Shown piece by piece: positions 34,340-44,760 of a DNA stretch of 64,000 nt (its first letter is position 1; each line of letters begins with the position of its first letter). The DNA is from Bradyrhizobiaceae bacterium. Lineage in GTDB: Bacteria; Pseudomonadota; Alphaproteobacteria; Rhizobiales; Xanthobacteraceae. The notes under the pieces are model-generated. The model was not told the origin of the DNA. It ran no database searches and was given only the letters and a program-made list of their open reading frames with translations. The stretch spans positions 29,558 to 93,557 of the forward strand of contig RXJJ01000010.1 in NCBI GenBank assembly GCA_003963145.1, in the 5' to 3' direction. The position numbers and the translations under genes were made by a program.

Positions 34340-36472
34340 ATGGCCACCGATAAAGCTTCCGTCCGCAAGATTCTCGACGCTGTCAAAGCCGACGGCCGCA
34401 CCAGCCTCACCGCCCCCGAAGGCAAGCTGGTTTGCGATGCGTACGGCATTCCCGTCCCGGGTGAAGGCGTTGCCAAGTCCGCCGCCGACGCCGCCAAGCT
34501 CGCGTCCGGCATGGGCTATCCGGTGGTGATGAAGATCGTCTCGCCGGACATTCTCCACAAGACCGAGGCCGGTGGCGTGATCGTCGGCGTCAAGGACGAT
34601 GCCGCCGCGAAGGCCGCTTACGACACCATTCTGGCCAACGCCAAGAAGTACAAGGCCGACGCCAAGATCGAGGGCATCCAGGTTCAGCAGATGCTGATGG
34701 GCGGCACCGAGGTCATTATCGGGAGCATCACCGACGGCTCGTTCGGCAAACTCGTGGCCTTCGGCCTCGGCGGCGTGCTCGTCGAAGTTCTCAAGGACAT
34801 CACCTTCCGTCTCGCGCCGACCGACAAGACAGAAGCGCTGTCGATGCTCGACAGCATTCAGGCCAAGGAAATGCTGCACGGCGTGCGCGGCGGCGACCCG
34901 GTCAACCGCGACGCGCTGGCTAACATCATCGCCAACGTTTCGCAGCTCGTGACGGACTTCCCAGAAATCGTCGAGCTCGATCTCAACCCGGTGTTCGCAA
35001 CCAAGAAGGACGCGATCGCAGCTGACGTGCGTATCGTCGTCGACTTCGACTACAAGCCGAAGCCCGCGCCGCGCTCGAACGAAGAGATCGTCAAGCAGAT
35101 GAACCGCATCATGCAGCCGAAGGCGCTGGCCGTGATCGGTGCGTCGTCGGAGAACGGCAAGATCGGTAACTCGGTGATGAAGAACCTCATCAACGGCGGC
35201 TACAAGGGCAAGATCTATCCGATCCACCCGAAGGCTGACGAGATCATGGGCCACAAGGCCTACAAGAGCGTTCTCGACGTGCCGGGCGAGATCGACACCG
35301 CCGTGTTCGCGATCCCCGCGAAGTTCGTTGCCGGCGCACTGAAAGAGTGCGGCGAGAAGAAGATTCAGGGCGCGGTGCTGATCCCCTCGGGATTTGCCGA
35401 AGCGAACGAGCCTGAATTGCAGGAAGAGATCGTCGAGATCGGCAAGAAGTACAACATTCGCCTGATGGGGCCGAACATCTACGGCTTCTACTACACCCCG
35501 GCCGATCTGTGCGCCACGTTCTGTACCGCGTACGACGTCAAGGGCTCGGCGGCGCTGTCGTCGCAGTCCGGCGGCATCGGCATGGCGATCATCGGCTTCT
35601 CGCGCTCGGCCAAGATGGGTGTGTCGGCGATCGTCGGTCTCGGCAACAAGTCGGACATCGACGAGGACGATCTGCTCGCCTTCTTCGAGCAGGACCCGAA
35701 CACCAGGATTATCGCGCAGCACTGCGAGGATCTGAAGGATGGCCGCGCGTTCGCGGAAGCCGCCAAGCGCGTCTCCAAGAAGAAGCCGGTCGTCGTGCTC
35801 AAGGCGGGCCGCACCTCGGCCGGCGCCAAGGCCGCGTCGTCGCACACCGGCGCGCTGGCCGGTAACGACAAGATCTACGAGGACGTGTTCAAGCAGTCGG
35901 GCGTGATCCGGGCGCGGTCGCTGCGCCAGCTTCTCGAATTCGCGCGCGGCATTCCCGTGATGCCGACCCCGAAGGGCGAGAACGTGCTCATCATCACGGG
36001 CGCCGGCGGTTCAGGCGTGTTGCTGTCGGACGCGGTGGTCGATAACGGCATGTCGCTGATGACCATGCCGCCGGACCTCGACGCGGCGTTCCGCAAGTTC
36101 ATTCCGCCTTTCGGTGCCGCCGGTAACCCGGTGGACATCACGGGCGGCGAACCGCCGATCACTTACGTCAATACCGTCAAGCTCGGCCTGACCGACGATC
36201 GCATTCATTCGCTGATCCTCGGTTACTGGCATACCATCGTCACACCGCCGATGGTGTTCGCCAAGAACATGGTCGATGTGAAAAATGAGATGAAGGCCAA
36301 GGGCATTGAAAAGCCTATGGTGGCTTCGCTGGCGGGCGACGTCGAGGTTGAGGAAGCCGCTGAATATCTGTACCAGAACGGCATCCCGGCCTACGCCTAC
36401 TCCACCGAGCTTCCGGTTGAGGTTCTTGGCGCAAAATACAAGTGGGCGCGCGGCGCCGGCCTCATCAAGTAA
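34340..36472 (+). CDS. ADP-forming acyl-CoA synthetase (acetate--CoA ligase family), ATP-grasp domain first
   Basis: N-terminal ATP-grasp (GYPVVMKIVSPDILHKTEAGGVIVGV), then CoA-binding/ligase part (PKALAVIGASSENGKIGNSVMKNL...; AASSHTGALAGND). Confidence 0.85.
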   Translation: MATDKASVRKILDAVKADGRTSLTAPEGKLVCDAYGIPVPGEGVAKSAADAAKLASGMGYPVVMKIVSPDILHKTEAGGVIVGVKDDAAAKAAYDTILANAKKYKADAKIEGIQVQQMLMGGTEVIIGSITDGSFGKLVAFGLGGVLVEVLKDITFRLAPTDKTEALSMLDSIQAKEMLHGVRGGDPVNRDALANIIANVSQLVTDFPEIVELDLNPVFATKKDAIAADVRIVVDFDYKPKPAPRSNEEIVKQMNRIMQPKALAVIGASSENGKIGNSVMKNLINGGYKGKIYPIHPKADEIMGHKAYKSVLDVPGEIDTAVFAIPAKFVAGALKECGEKKIQGAVLIPSGFAEANEPELQEEIVEIGKKYNIRLMGPNIYGFYYTPADLCATFCTAYDVKGSAALSSQSGGIGMAIIGFSRSAKMGVSAIVGLGNKSDIDEDDLLAFFEQDPNTRIIAQHCEDLKDGRAFAEAAKRVSKKKPVVVLKAGRTSAGAKAASSHTGALAGNDKIYEDVFKQSGVIRARSLRQLLEFARGIPVMPTPKGENVLIITGAGGSGVLLSDAVVDNGMSLMTMPPDLDAAFRKFIPPFGAAGNPVDITGGEPPITYVNTVKLGLTDDRIHSLILGYWHTIVTPPMVFAKNMVDVKNEMKAKGIEKPMVASLAGDVEVEEAAEYLYQNGIPAYAYSTELPVEVLGAKYKWARGAGLIK

Positions 36473-36484
36473 GGGTCTAAACTG

Positions 36485-37683
<1,199 letters not shown>

Positions 37684-37684
<1 letters not shown>

Positions 37685-38592
37685 TGTCTGTGATGATCGA
37701 CAAGAACACGAAGGTCATTTGCCAGGGCTTCACCGGCAAGAACGGCACCTTCCACTCCGAGGCCGCGATCGCCTACGGCACCAAGATGGTCGGCGGCACT
37801 TCGCCCGGCAAAGGCGGCTCGACCCATCTCGGCCTGCCGGTGTTCGATACCGTCAAGGAAGCGCGGGAAAAAACCGGTGCCGATGCCAGCGTCGTGTACG
37901 TGCCGCCGCCGGGCGCCGCGGATGCGATTTGCGAAGCCATCGATGCGGAAGTGCCGCTGATCGTCTGCATCACCGAGGGCATTCCGGTGCTCGACATGGT
38001 GCGGGTGAAGCGCGCCCTCTCCGGCTCGAAATCTCGCCTGCTCGGACCGAACTGCCCCGGCGTCGTCACCGCCGGCGAATCGAAGATCGGCATCATGCCG
38101 GCCAACATCTTCAAGCCGGGCAATGTCGGTATCGTGTCGCGCTCCGGCACGCTGACCTACGAAGCGGTGTTCCAGACCTCGCAGGTCGGCTTCGGCCAGA
38201 CCACCGCGGTCGGCATCGGCGGCGATCCGGTGAAAGGCACCGAGTTCATCGACGTGCTTGAGATGTTCCTCGCCGACGACAAGACTCACTCGATCATCAT
38301 GATCGGCGAGATCGGCGGTTCGGCCGAGGAAGACGCCGCCCAGTTCCTCAAGGACGAGGCCAAGCGCGGCCGCAAGAAGCCGATGGTCGGCTTTATCGCG
38401 GGCCGCACCGCCCCTCCCGGACGGCGCATGGGCCATGCCGGCGCGATCGTCGCTGGTGGCAAGGGCGACGCGGAATCCAAGATCGCGGCGATGGAATCGG
38501 CCGGGATCGTGGTGTCGCCGTCGCCTGCACGGCTCGGCAGCACGCTGGCCGATCTGCTCAAGGGCGCTAAGCCTGAAAAGCGCTCGGCGTAG
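37684..38592 (+). CDS. sucD: Succinate(or malate)--CoA ligase alpha subunit, copy 1
   Basis: [56 protein letters not shown]; start overlaps the sucC stop. Confidence 0.9.
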
Positions 38593-38617
38593 TTCTTTAG
38601 AAATTACAAAGATATGA

Positions 38618-38641
38618 CCAAGGCCCCGACCGGGGCCTTGG
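38618..38641 (+). terminator. Rho-independent terminator after sucD
   Basis: CCAAGGCCCCgaccGGGGCCTTGGtttt. Confidence 0.88.
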
Positions 38642-38666
38642 TTTTAAGAGACAGACACGATAAGGC

Positions 38667-38676
38667 TGGGATATTA
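38667..38676. promoter_or_regulatory. Weak candidate operator upstream of the GntR gene
   Basis: TGGGATATTA within GCTGGGATATTAGTGTTATACGAAATGCCAGC; fits TGGNATAYYA. Confidence 0.3.
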
Positions 38677-38710
38677 GTGTTATACGAAATGCCAGCGCAT
38701 TTAACGTAGT

Positions 38711-39490
38711 GTGCCGCCGATGCCGGATCAGACCAGAGAGGCTGCCCTCGTGAAACCCCGCGTCCAGCGAGCGCCCTCAGCCAAGACGCCAGCCAAGTCC
38801 ACACCCGAACTCGTGGTCGGCCGGTTCGCACCGGAACAGACTTTCAAGACCCGTGCCTATGAGGCGCTCAAGCACGCCATCCTCGAGATGGATATTTACT
38901 CTTCGGCGGAACCGACCTGGATCGACGAGCGCCAGCTCTCCGAACAGCTCGGCGTCAGCCGCACCCCGGTGCGCGAAGCCATCGTCATGCTCGAGCATGA
39001 GGGACTGGTGAAATCGGTCGCGCGCAAGGGCGTGATGGTCCTGAAAAAGACCCGCCGCGAAGTGATCGACATGATCCATGCGTGGGCAGCGCTGGAAAGC
39101 ATGGCGGCGCGCCTCGCAACGCTGCATGCCAGCGACGAGTCCATCGCGGAACTCCGCAAATTGTTCGAGGGCTTCAACGAGGGCCACAAGCCCGCCGATC
39201 ACCTCAGCGAGTATTCGACCGCGAACATCAAGTTCCACCAGAGCATCGTCAAGCTCAGCGGCTCGCAGGTGCTGGTGGACATGACCGAGCAGGTGCTGCT
39301 GCATGTGCGCGGTATCCGCCGCATCACCATCGGCCGCGACGACCGCGCCTCGCGCTCGATCGTCGATCATCTTGCGATCATCGACGCGATCGAAAAGCGC
39401 GACACCGAGCGCGCGGCGAAACTCTCGCGCGACCATACGCTGGGCCTCGCCGACTATGTCGAGGCGCACAGCGAAGGCATTTTTGACTGA
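38711..39490 (+). CDS. GntR family (FCD-type) transcriptional regulator
   Basis: wHTH WIDERQLSEQLGVSRTPVREAIVMLEHEGLVKSVARKGVMV plus helical C-terminal domain. Confidence 0.9.
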   Translation: MPPMPDQTREAALVKPRVQRAPSAKTPAKSTPELVVGRFAPEQTFKTRAYEALKHAILEMDIYSSAEPTWIDERQLSEQLGVSRTPVREAIVMLEHEGLVKSVARKGVMVLKKTRREVIDMIHAWAALESMAARLATLHASDESIAELRKLFEGFNEGHKPADHLSEYSTANIKFHQSIVKLSGSQVLVDMTEQVLLHVRGIRRITIGRDDRASRSIVDHLAIIDAIEKRDTERAAKLSRDHTLGLADYVEAHSEGIFD

Positions 39491-39498
39491 CGCTTCCG

Positions 39499-39545
39499 CG
39501 TTCTGTCGTTTCCCGCGGGTCAAGCCCGCGTATGACAAGCTTGTG
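39499..39545. repeat. Fragment of a dispersed palindromic intergenic repeat
   Basis: cgttctgtcgtttcccgcgggtcaagcccgcgtatgacaag; CGCGGG-tcaag-CCCGCG stem at 39514..39530; opposite strand translates to VIRGLDPRE, a peptide typical of alphaproteobacterial intergenic repeats. Confidence 0.45.
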
Positions 39546-39549
39546 AACC

Positions 39550-40323
39550 TTACTGCACAAACGTGTTGTGCAGGCTGCCGATCCCCTCGATCGCCACTTC
39601 CATCTGATTGATCGGCTCCTTGATCGTGCCGACGCCCAGCGACGTGCCGCAGCAGATCAGATCGCCCGGCAGCAGCGTCATGTCGTGCGAGATCATGCTC
39701 ACCAGTCTGTGCGGGGGGAAGATCATGTCCGAGAGCGGATAGTTCTGCCGCTCCTCGCCGTTCAGGATCATACGCACATGAAGCGTGGTCGGATCGATCC
39801 CAACGGCGATGGCGGGACCGAACGGGCCGAAATGATCGAAGCTCTTGGCGCGCACCCATTGCGCGAAGGTGGCATCCTTCGAGATGATGTCGGCGGCGGT
39901 GACGTCGTTGACGCAGGTGTAACCAAAGATCGCCTTCGCCGCCTCGTCCTCCGACGCGTTGGCGCAACGCTTGCCGATCACGATTCCAAGCTCGGCCTCG
40001 AACACCACGCGCCCGTCATAGGATTTCGGCCGCGGGATCGACGCGCCCGGCGAGGCGATGCTGGAATTGGCCTTCATCAAATAGAGCGGCTCGGCCGGCT
40101 CGGCGACTTTCAGCTTTGCCGCCAGCGCGTGGAAATTGTTCCACAGCGCAATCACCTTGGTGGGCTCCGACGGCGGCAACAATTCGACGCCTGAAAGCTC
40201 AATCGTCTGCCCGGTGGCCTTTGGCGAGGTGTACATATCGCCGCTATGTTCGGCGATGTGACCTTCCTTCAGCGTGCCGAAGCCCGTCTTTCCGCCCGCG
40301 CGATAGCGCACCCATTTGGTCAT
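39550..40323 (-). CDS. Fumarylacetoacetate hydrolase family protein
   Basis: VFEAELGIVIGKRCANASEDEAAKAIFGYTCVNDVTAAD; FGPFGPAIA; LLPGDLICCGTSLGVG. Confidence 0.88.
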   Translation of the reverse strand: MTKWVRYRAGGKTGFGTLKEGHIAEHSGDMYTSPKATGQTIELSGVELLPPSEPTKVIALWNNFHALAAKLKVAEPAEPLYLMKANSSIASPGASIPRPKSYDGRVVFEAELGIVIGKRCANASEDEAAKAIFGYTCVNDVTAADIISKDATFAQWVRAKSFDHFGPFGPAIAVGIDPTTLHVRMILNGEERQNYPLSDMIFPPHRLVSMISHDMTLLPGDLICCGTSLGVGTIKEPINQMEVAIEGIGSLHNTFVQ

Positions 40324-40352
40324 CGTTCCCTCACTCCACCTGGTTTTATTTT

Positions 40353-41765
40353 TTAAACGCTGATAACGCGAAGATTGTTGGTCGATCCCGACTTGCCGAA
40401 CGGCACGCCGGCTACCACGACGATGCAGTCGCCCGGTTTGGCGAGGCCGCTGTCCTTGGCGTGGCGTGCCGCCTCGCTGACCATCTCGTCATAGTTGGCG
40501 ATCTCGGGCGTCACCATGCCCTGCGATCCCCACAAGAAGGCAAGCCGGCGAGCGGTGGCCTCGCTCGGGGTCAGACTCAGAATGGGAATGCGCGAACGCT
40601 GGCGCGCAATGCGATACGCCGTCGTGCCGCTCGAGGTGAAGGCCACGATACACGCCGCGTTGATTGAGTTGCCGACCTCCGCGGCCGCAGCGGCGATCGC
40701 ATGCTGCGGCAAGGGTTCAATCTCCGGATGCAGCGCCTCGACAATCTGCCGGTAGGCCTTGTGTTGTTCGGTGCGCCGGATGATGCGGTCCATGGTCGAG
40801 ACCGCCTGCACCGGGTACTGGCCCGAGGCGGATTCCGCCGACAGCATCACCGCGTCCGAACCGTCATAGATCGCGGTCGCGACGTCCGACGCCTCGGCGC
40901 GTGTCGGCGTCGGCGTGTGGATCATCGATTCCAGCATCTGGGTGGCGATAATCACCGGCTTGCCCGCGAGACGGCATAGCCGGACCAGATCCTTCTGCGC
41001 GCCCGGCACGTCCTCGGGCGGAATTTCGACGCCCAGATCGCCGCGCGCCACCATGATCGAATCCGACAGATTGACGATGTCCTCGATCGTCGTCATCGCG
41101 GCGGGCTTTTCGATCTTCGACATCACCCCTGCCCGGCCATTCACGAGCGAATGCGCCTCGATCAGATCGGATGGCCGCTGCACGAAAGAGAACGCAACCC
41201 AGTCGACGCCAAGATCGAGACCGAATTTCAGATCGGCCCGGTCCTTCTCGGTGATCGGCGACAGCTTGAGCAGCGTATCGGGAAGATTGACACCCTTGCG
41301 ATCGCTGACGACGCCGCCGGTCACGACCTTGGCCTCGATCACGTCATTCGTTCCGCCCGTCGCGGACAGACGAACCTTGCCGTCATCGATCAAAAGCTGG
41401 TGACCCGGCATGATCGCTTCGAAGACTTCCTTGTGAGGAAGCGGCAAGGCGCCGTCCCTGGCCGCGGCGGAGAGAATGAATTTCACGCTGTCGCCGGTCT
41501 TCAACTCCTTCTTGCCGCCCTCGAGCGGCCCGAGACGGATTTTCGGGCCCTGCAAATCCTGCAGCACTGCGATCGGCGTGCCGACCTCCTTCTCCAGAGC
41601 GCGGATCGCGTTGTACCGCGCGCGATGATCCTCATGGGAGCCGTGGCTGAAATTGAGGCGGAACATATCGACGCCGGCCTCGAACAATTTGCGGATCATC
41701 TCCGGCGACGAGCTCGCCGGTCCCAGTGTGGCAACGATCCTCGCGCGCCGATTGCGCCCCATCAT
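40353..41765 (-). CDS. pyk: Pyruvate kinase
   Basis: RRARIVATLGPASSSPEMIRKLFEAGVDMFRLNFSHG; IMVARGDLGVEIPPEDVPGAQKDLVRLCRLAGKPVIIATQMLESM. Confidence 0.93.
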   Translation of the reverse strand: MMGRNRRARIVATLGPASSSPEMIRKLFEAGVDMFRLNFSHGSHEDHRARYNAIRALEKEVGTPIAVLQDLQGPKIRLGPLEGGKKELKTGDSVKFILSAAARDGALPLPHKEVFEAIMPGHQLLIDDGKVRLSATGGTNDVIEAKVVTGGVVSDRKGVNLPDTLLKLSPITEKDRADLKFGLDLGVDWVAFSFVQRPSDLIEAHSLVNGRAGVMSKIEKPAAMTTIEDIVNLSDSIMVARGDLGVEIPPEDVPGAQKDLVRLCRLAGKPVIIATQMLESMIHTPTPTRAEASDVATAIYDGSDAVMLSAESASGQYPVQAVSTMDRIIRRTEQHKAYRQIVEALHPEIEPLPQHAIAAAAAEVGNSINAACIVAFTSSGTTAYRIARQRSRIPILSLTPSEATARRLAFLWGSQGMVTPEIANYDEMVSEAARHAKDSGLAKPGDCIVVVAGVPFGKSGSTNNLRVISV

Positions 41766-41931
41766 GATATCCCTTTCCAGCGAATCGGTACGAATGCACC
41801 GGGCGACATGTATCAAACCCGAATTTCGTATCGATCATTTGACGCGCAGCCGCAAGACCGCAGCCGCAGCACTGGCGTGCTTTTATGCGTGATCGCAGCC
41901 GGATGCGAGAGCCGGCTGCGAGAAAAAGACG

Positions 41932-42951
41932 TCAGGCCGTCGCGGCCTGGGGGACAGGCGCTTCTTCGGGAAACGTCGGATAAACGCCATTCGAGCGGCC
42001 CATCTGCTGGGCCAGCGCGAGAACGGTGTCGATATAGGGCGTCTGCACCTTCGCCAGACGGCCCATTTCCTGCACCGCACTCAAAAGCGCGTCGATCTCA
42101 AGCGGGCGCTTCTTGTCGAGGTCCTGAAGCATCGAGGTGCGATGCGCGCCGACACCTGCCGCGCCGTTGATGCGGCGCTCGACATCGACCCGGAAATTCG
42201 CGCCGAAATGATGGCCGATCTGCTGGGCCTCCAGCATCATGTTGCGCGCGATCGCGCGCGTGCCGGGATCGGTGGCGACGATATCGAGCGTCGCATGGGT
42301 CAGCGCCGAAATCGGATTGAAGCACAGATTGCCCCACAGCTTGATCCAGATGTCGTCGCGGATGTCGTCATAGATGCGCGGCTTGAGGCCGCCCTTCGCC
42401 AGCGTGTCAGCCAGAGCCTGCAGACGCGGGCTCTTGGTGCGGTTCGGCTCGCCGATGCCGAACTGGTCGCCGTAGATGTGCTTGATGACGCCCGGCTCGG
42501 TGATTTCGGTCGCGGGATATACTGTGGCACCGATCACGCGCTCGGGACCGATCGCGTTCCACTGGCGATTGCCCGGATCGACGCTCTGCAAACGCAGTGA
42601 CAAAAATTTGTCATCGAGGCCATAGAAGTACCACCACGGCACGCCGTTCTGCGCGGTCATCACCGCCGTGTTGGGTCCGAACAGCGGCTTCATCTGCTCG
42701 GCCGATTCCCAGGCCTGATGCGCCTTGAGGCCGACAATGATGAAATCCTGCGGGCCGAGTTCTTTCGGATCGCTGGTCGCGCGAATATCCGCGATACGCT
42801 CTTCGCCGTTGATGAGGAGCTTGAGCCCGTTGGCCTTGATCGCTGCGAGATGCGCGCCGCGTGCCACGATCGACACGTCGACACCGCCCTGCTTCATCAT
42901 CACGGCCATATAGCCGCCGATCGCGCCGGCACCGAAAATACAGACCTTCAT
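41932..42951 (-). CDS. 2-dehydropantoate 2-reductase-like (PanE/ApbA family); candidate oxalyl-CoA reductase
   Basis: MKVCIFGAGAIGGYMAVMMKQGGVDVSIVARG NADP fold; TAQNGVPWWYFYGLD; IWIKLWGNLCFNPISALT. Confidence 0.85.
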   Translation of the reverse strand: MKVCIFGAGAIGGYMAVMMKQGGVDVSIVARGAHLAAIKANGLKLLINGEERIADIRATSDPKELGPQDFIIVGLKAHQAWESAEQMKPLFGPNTAVMTAQNGVPWWYFYGLDDKFLSLRLQSVDPGNRQWNAIGPERVIGATVYPATEITEPGVIKHIYGDQFGIGEPNRTKSPRLQALADTLAKGGLKPRIYDDIRDDIWIKLWGNLCFNPISALTHATLDIVATDPGTRAIARNMMLEAQQIGHHFGANFRVDVERRINGAAGVGAHRTSMLQDLDKKRPLEIDALLSAVQEMGRLAKVQTPYIDTVLALAQQMGRSNGVYPTFPEEAPVPQAATA

Positions 42952-43020
42952 GAACCCCTCCGCATTTTAAATTCTGACCGGCCGCCCGAAGCCTCCACCA
43001 CGAGCGGCCGGCCGTTTGAT

Positions 43021-43908
43021 TTAACCCTTCGCAACCTCGTGTTTCGCCATGATCTCGAGCGCGCGAACCATTGCCGAATGATCCCAGGCCTTGCCGCCAT
43101 GCGCCGCGCAGGAGTTGAACAATTCCTGCGCCGTCGCCGTGTTCGGCAACGACACGCCGAGCGCGCGTGCGCCCTGCAAAGCCAGGCTGAGATCCTTCTG
43201 GTGCAGTTCAATCCGGAAGCCCGGATCGAAGGTGCGCTTGATCATGCGCTCGCCGTGCACTTCGAGAATTCGCGACGCCGCAAAGCCGCCCATCAGAGCC
43301 TGCCGCACCTTCGCGGGATCGGCGCCGGCCTTGGAAGCGAACAGCAGCGCTTCCGCCACCGCCTCGATGTTGAGCGCGACGATGATCTGGTTGGCCACCT
43401 TGGTGGTCTGGCCGTCGCCATTGCCGCCGACATGGGTGATATTCTTGCCCATCAGTTCGAAATAGGGCTTCACCGTCGCGAAGTCCTCGGCATGACCGCC
43501 GACCATGATGGTCAGCGACGCCGCCTTGGCGCCGACCTCGCCGCCGGAGACGGGCGCATCGAGATAACGCGCGCCGAGCTTTTCGACCTTCTCGGCGAAC
43601 TTCTTGGTCTCGATCGGCGAGATCGAGCTCATGTCGACGACGATCTTGCCCTTCGACAGACTCTGCGCGACGCCGTTTTCGCCAAACAGCACGGCTTCGA
43701 CGTGCGGTGTGTCCGGCACCATGATGATGATGATATCGGCGTGCTTGGCGACCTCTGCGGCGTTGGCTGCCACTTTTCCCTTCGACTTGAGATCGGCGGG
43801 AACGCCTTCGATGGTATGAAGATAAACCGTGTGGCCGGCGGCCAGAAGATGGCTTGCCATCGGTGCACCCATGGTGCCGAGACCGATAAAGCCGAGCGTT
43901 TTAGACAT
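43021..43908 (-). CDS. glxR: Tartronate semialdehyde reductase (2-hydroxy-3-oxopropionate reductase)
   Basis: LGFIGLGTMGAPMASHLLAAGH; DAPVSGGEVGAKAASLTIMVGG; between hyi and the PanE-like gene. Confidence 0.9.
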   Translation of the reverse strand: MSKTLGFIGLGTMGAPMASHLLAAGHTVYLHTIEGVPADLKSKGKVAANAAEVAKHADIIIIMVPDTPHVEAVLFGENGVAQSLSKGKIVVDMSSISPIETKKFAEKVEKLGARYLDAPVSGGEVGAKAASLTIMVGGHAEDFATVKPYFELMGKNITHVGGNGDGQTTKVANQIIVALNIEAVAEALLFASKAGADPAKVRQALMGGFAASRILEVHGERMIKRTFDPGFRIELHQKDLSLALQGARALGVSLPNTATAQELFNSCAAHGGKAWDHSAMVRALEIMAKHEVAKG

Positions 43909-43947
43909 TCGATAACTCCCCTACGGATCGGTGCGCATTTGCGCGGA

Positions 43948-44718
43948 TTATTTCGGCAACCAGCCAAGTCCCGCGAAGGTCTCGCCCCTGGGCTTGTACT
44001 CGGCGCCGATCCAGCCCTTGTAACCGATCCTGTCCAGAAAAGCGTAGAGGAACGGGTAGTTGATTTCGCCGGTGCCCGGCTCGTTGCGGCCCGGATTGTC
44101 GGCCAGCTGGATATGGGCGATTTTCGGCAAATTCGCTTCGATGGTGCGGGCGAGATCGCCCTCCATGATCTGCATGTGATAGATGTCGTACTGATCGTAC
44201 AGATTGTCCGATCCGACCTCCGCGATCAGCGCGATGGCCTGCTTTGTCGTCGTCAGGAAGAACCCCGGAATGTCGCGGGTGTTGATCTGCTCGACGAGCA
44301 GCTTGATGCCCTCGTTCTTGAGCGCCGCGGCCGCGAATTTCAGGTTCGACACCAGCGTGTCGTGATGCTTTTTCGCATCCGCGCCTTGCGGCAAAACGCC
44401 CGACAGGCAATTCACCTGCGTACATTTGAGCGCCTTGGCGTAAGAGATCGCCGTCTTCACGCCTTCCTTGAACTCGTCAACACGATCCGGAAAGATCGCG
44501 ATGCCGCGCTCGCCCTTCTCCCAGTTGCCCGCAGGCAGGTTATGGAGCACCTGGGTCAGGCCATGCGTCGAAAGCTGCTTGGCAAGCTCCTCGGCCGGAA
44601 ACGGATAGGGAAACAGATATTCGACGCCCTTGAAGCCGGCCTTCGCCGCGGCGGCGAAACGCTCCATGAACGGCACTTCGTTGAACAACATCGTCAGATT
44701 GGCTGCAAAGCGCGGCAA
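43948..44718 (-). CDS. hyi: Hydroxypyruvate isomerase
   Basis: PRFAANLTMLFNEVPFMERFAAAAKAGFKGVEYLFPY; LVEQINTRDIPGFFLTTT; adjacent to gcl. Confidence 0.92.
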   Translation of the reverse strand: MPRFAANLTMLFNEVPFMERFAAAAKAGFKGVEYLFPYPFPAEELAKQLSTHGLTQVLHNLPAGNWEKGERGIAIFPDRVDEFKEGVKTAISYAKALKCTQVNCLSGVLPQGADAKKHHDTLVSNLKFAAAALKNEGIKLLVEQINTRDIPGFFLTTTKQAIALIAEVGSDNLYDQYDIYHMQIMEGDLARTIEANLPKIAHIQLADNPGRNEPGTGEINYPFLYAFLDRIGYKGWIGAEYKPRGETFAGLGWLPK

Positions 44719-44760
44719 GGCGCCCTCCTTATCGCTTGAAAGTTCTCGCTATCGCGCGCG

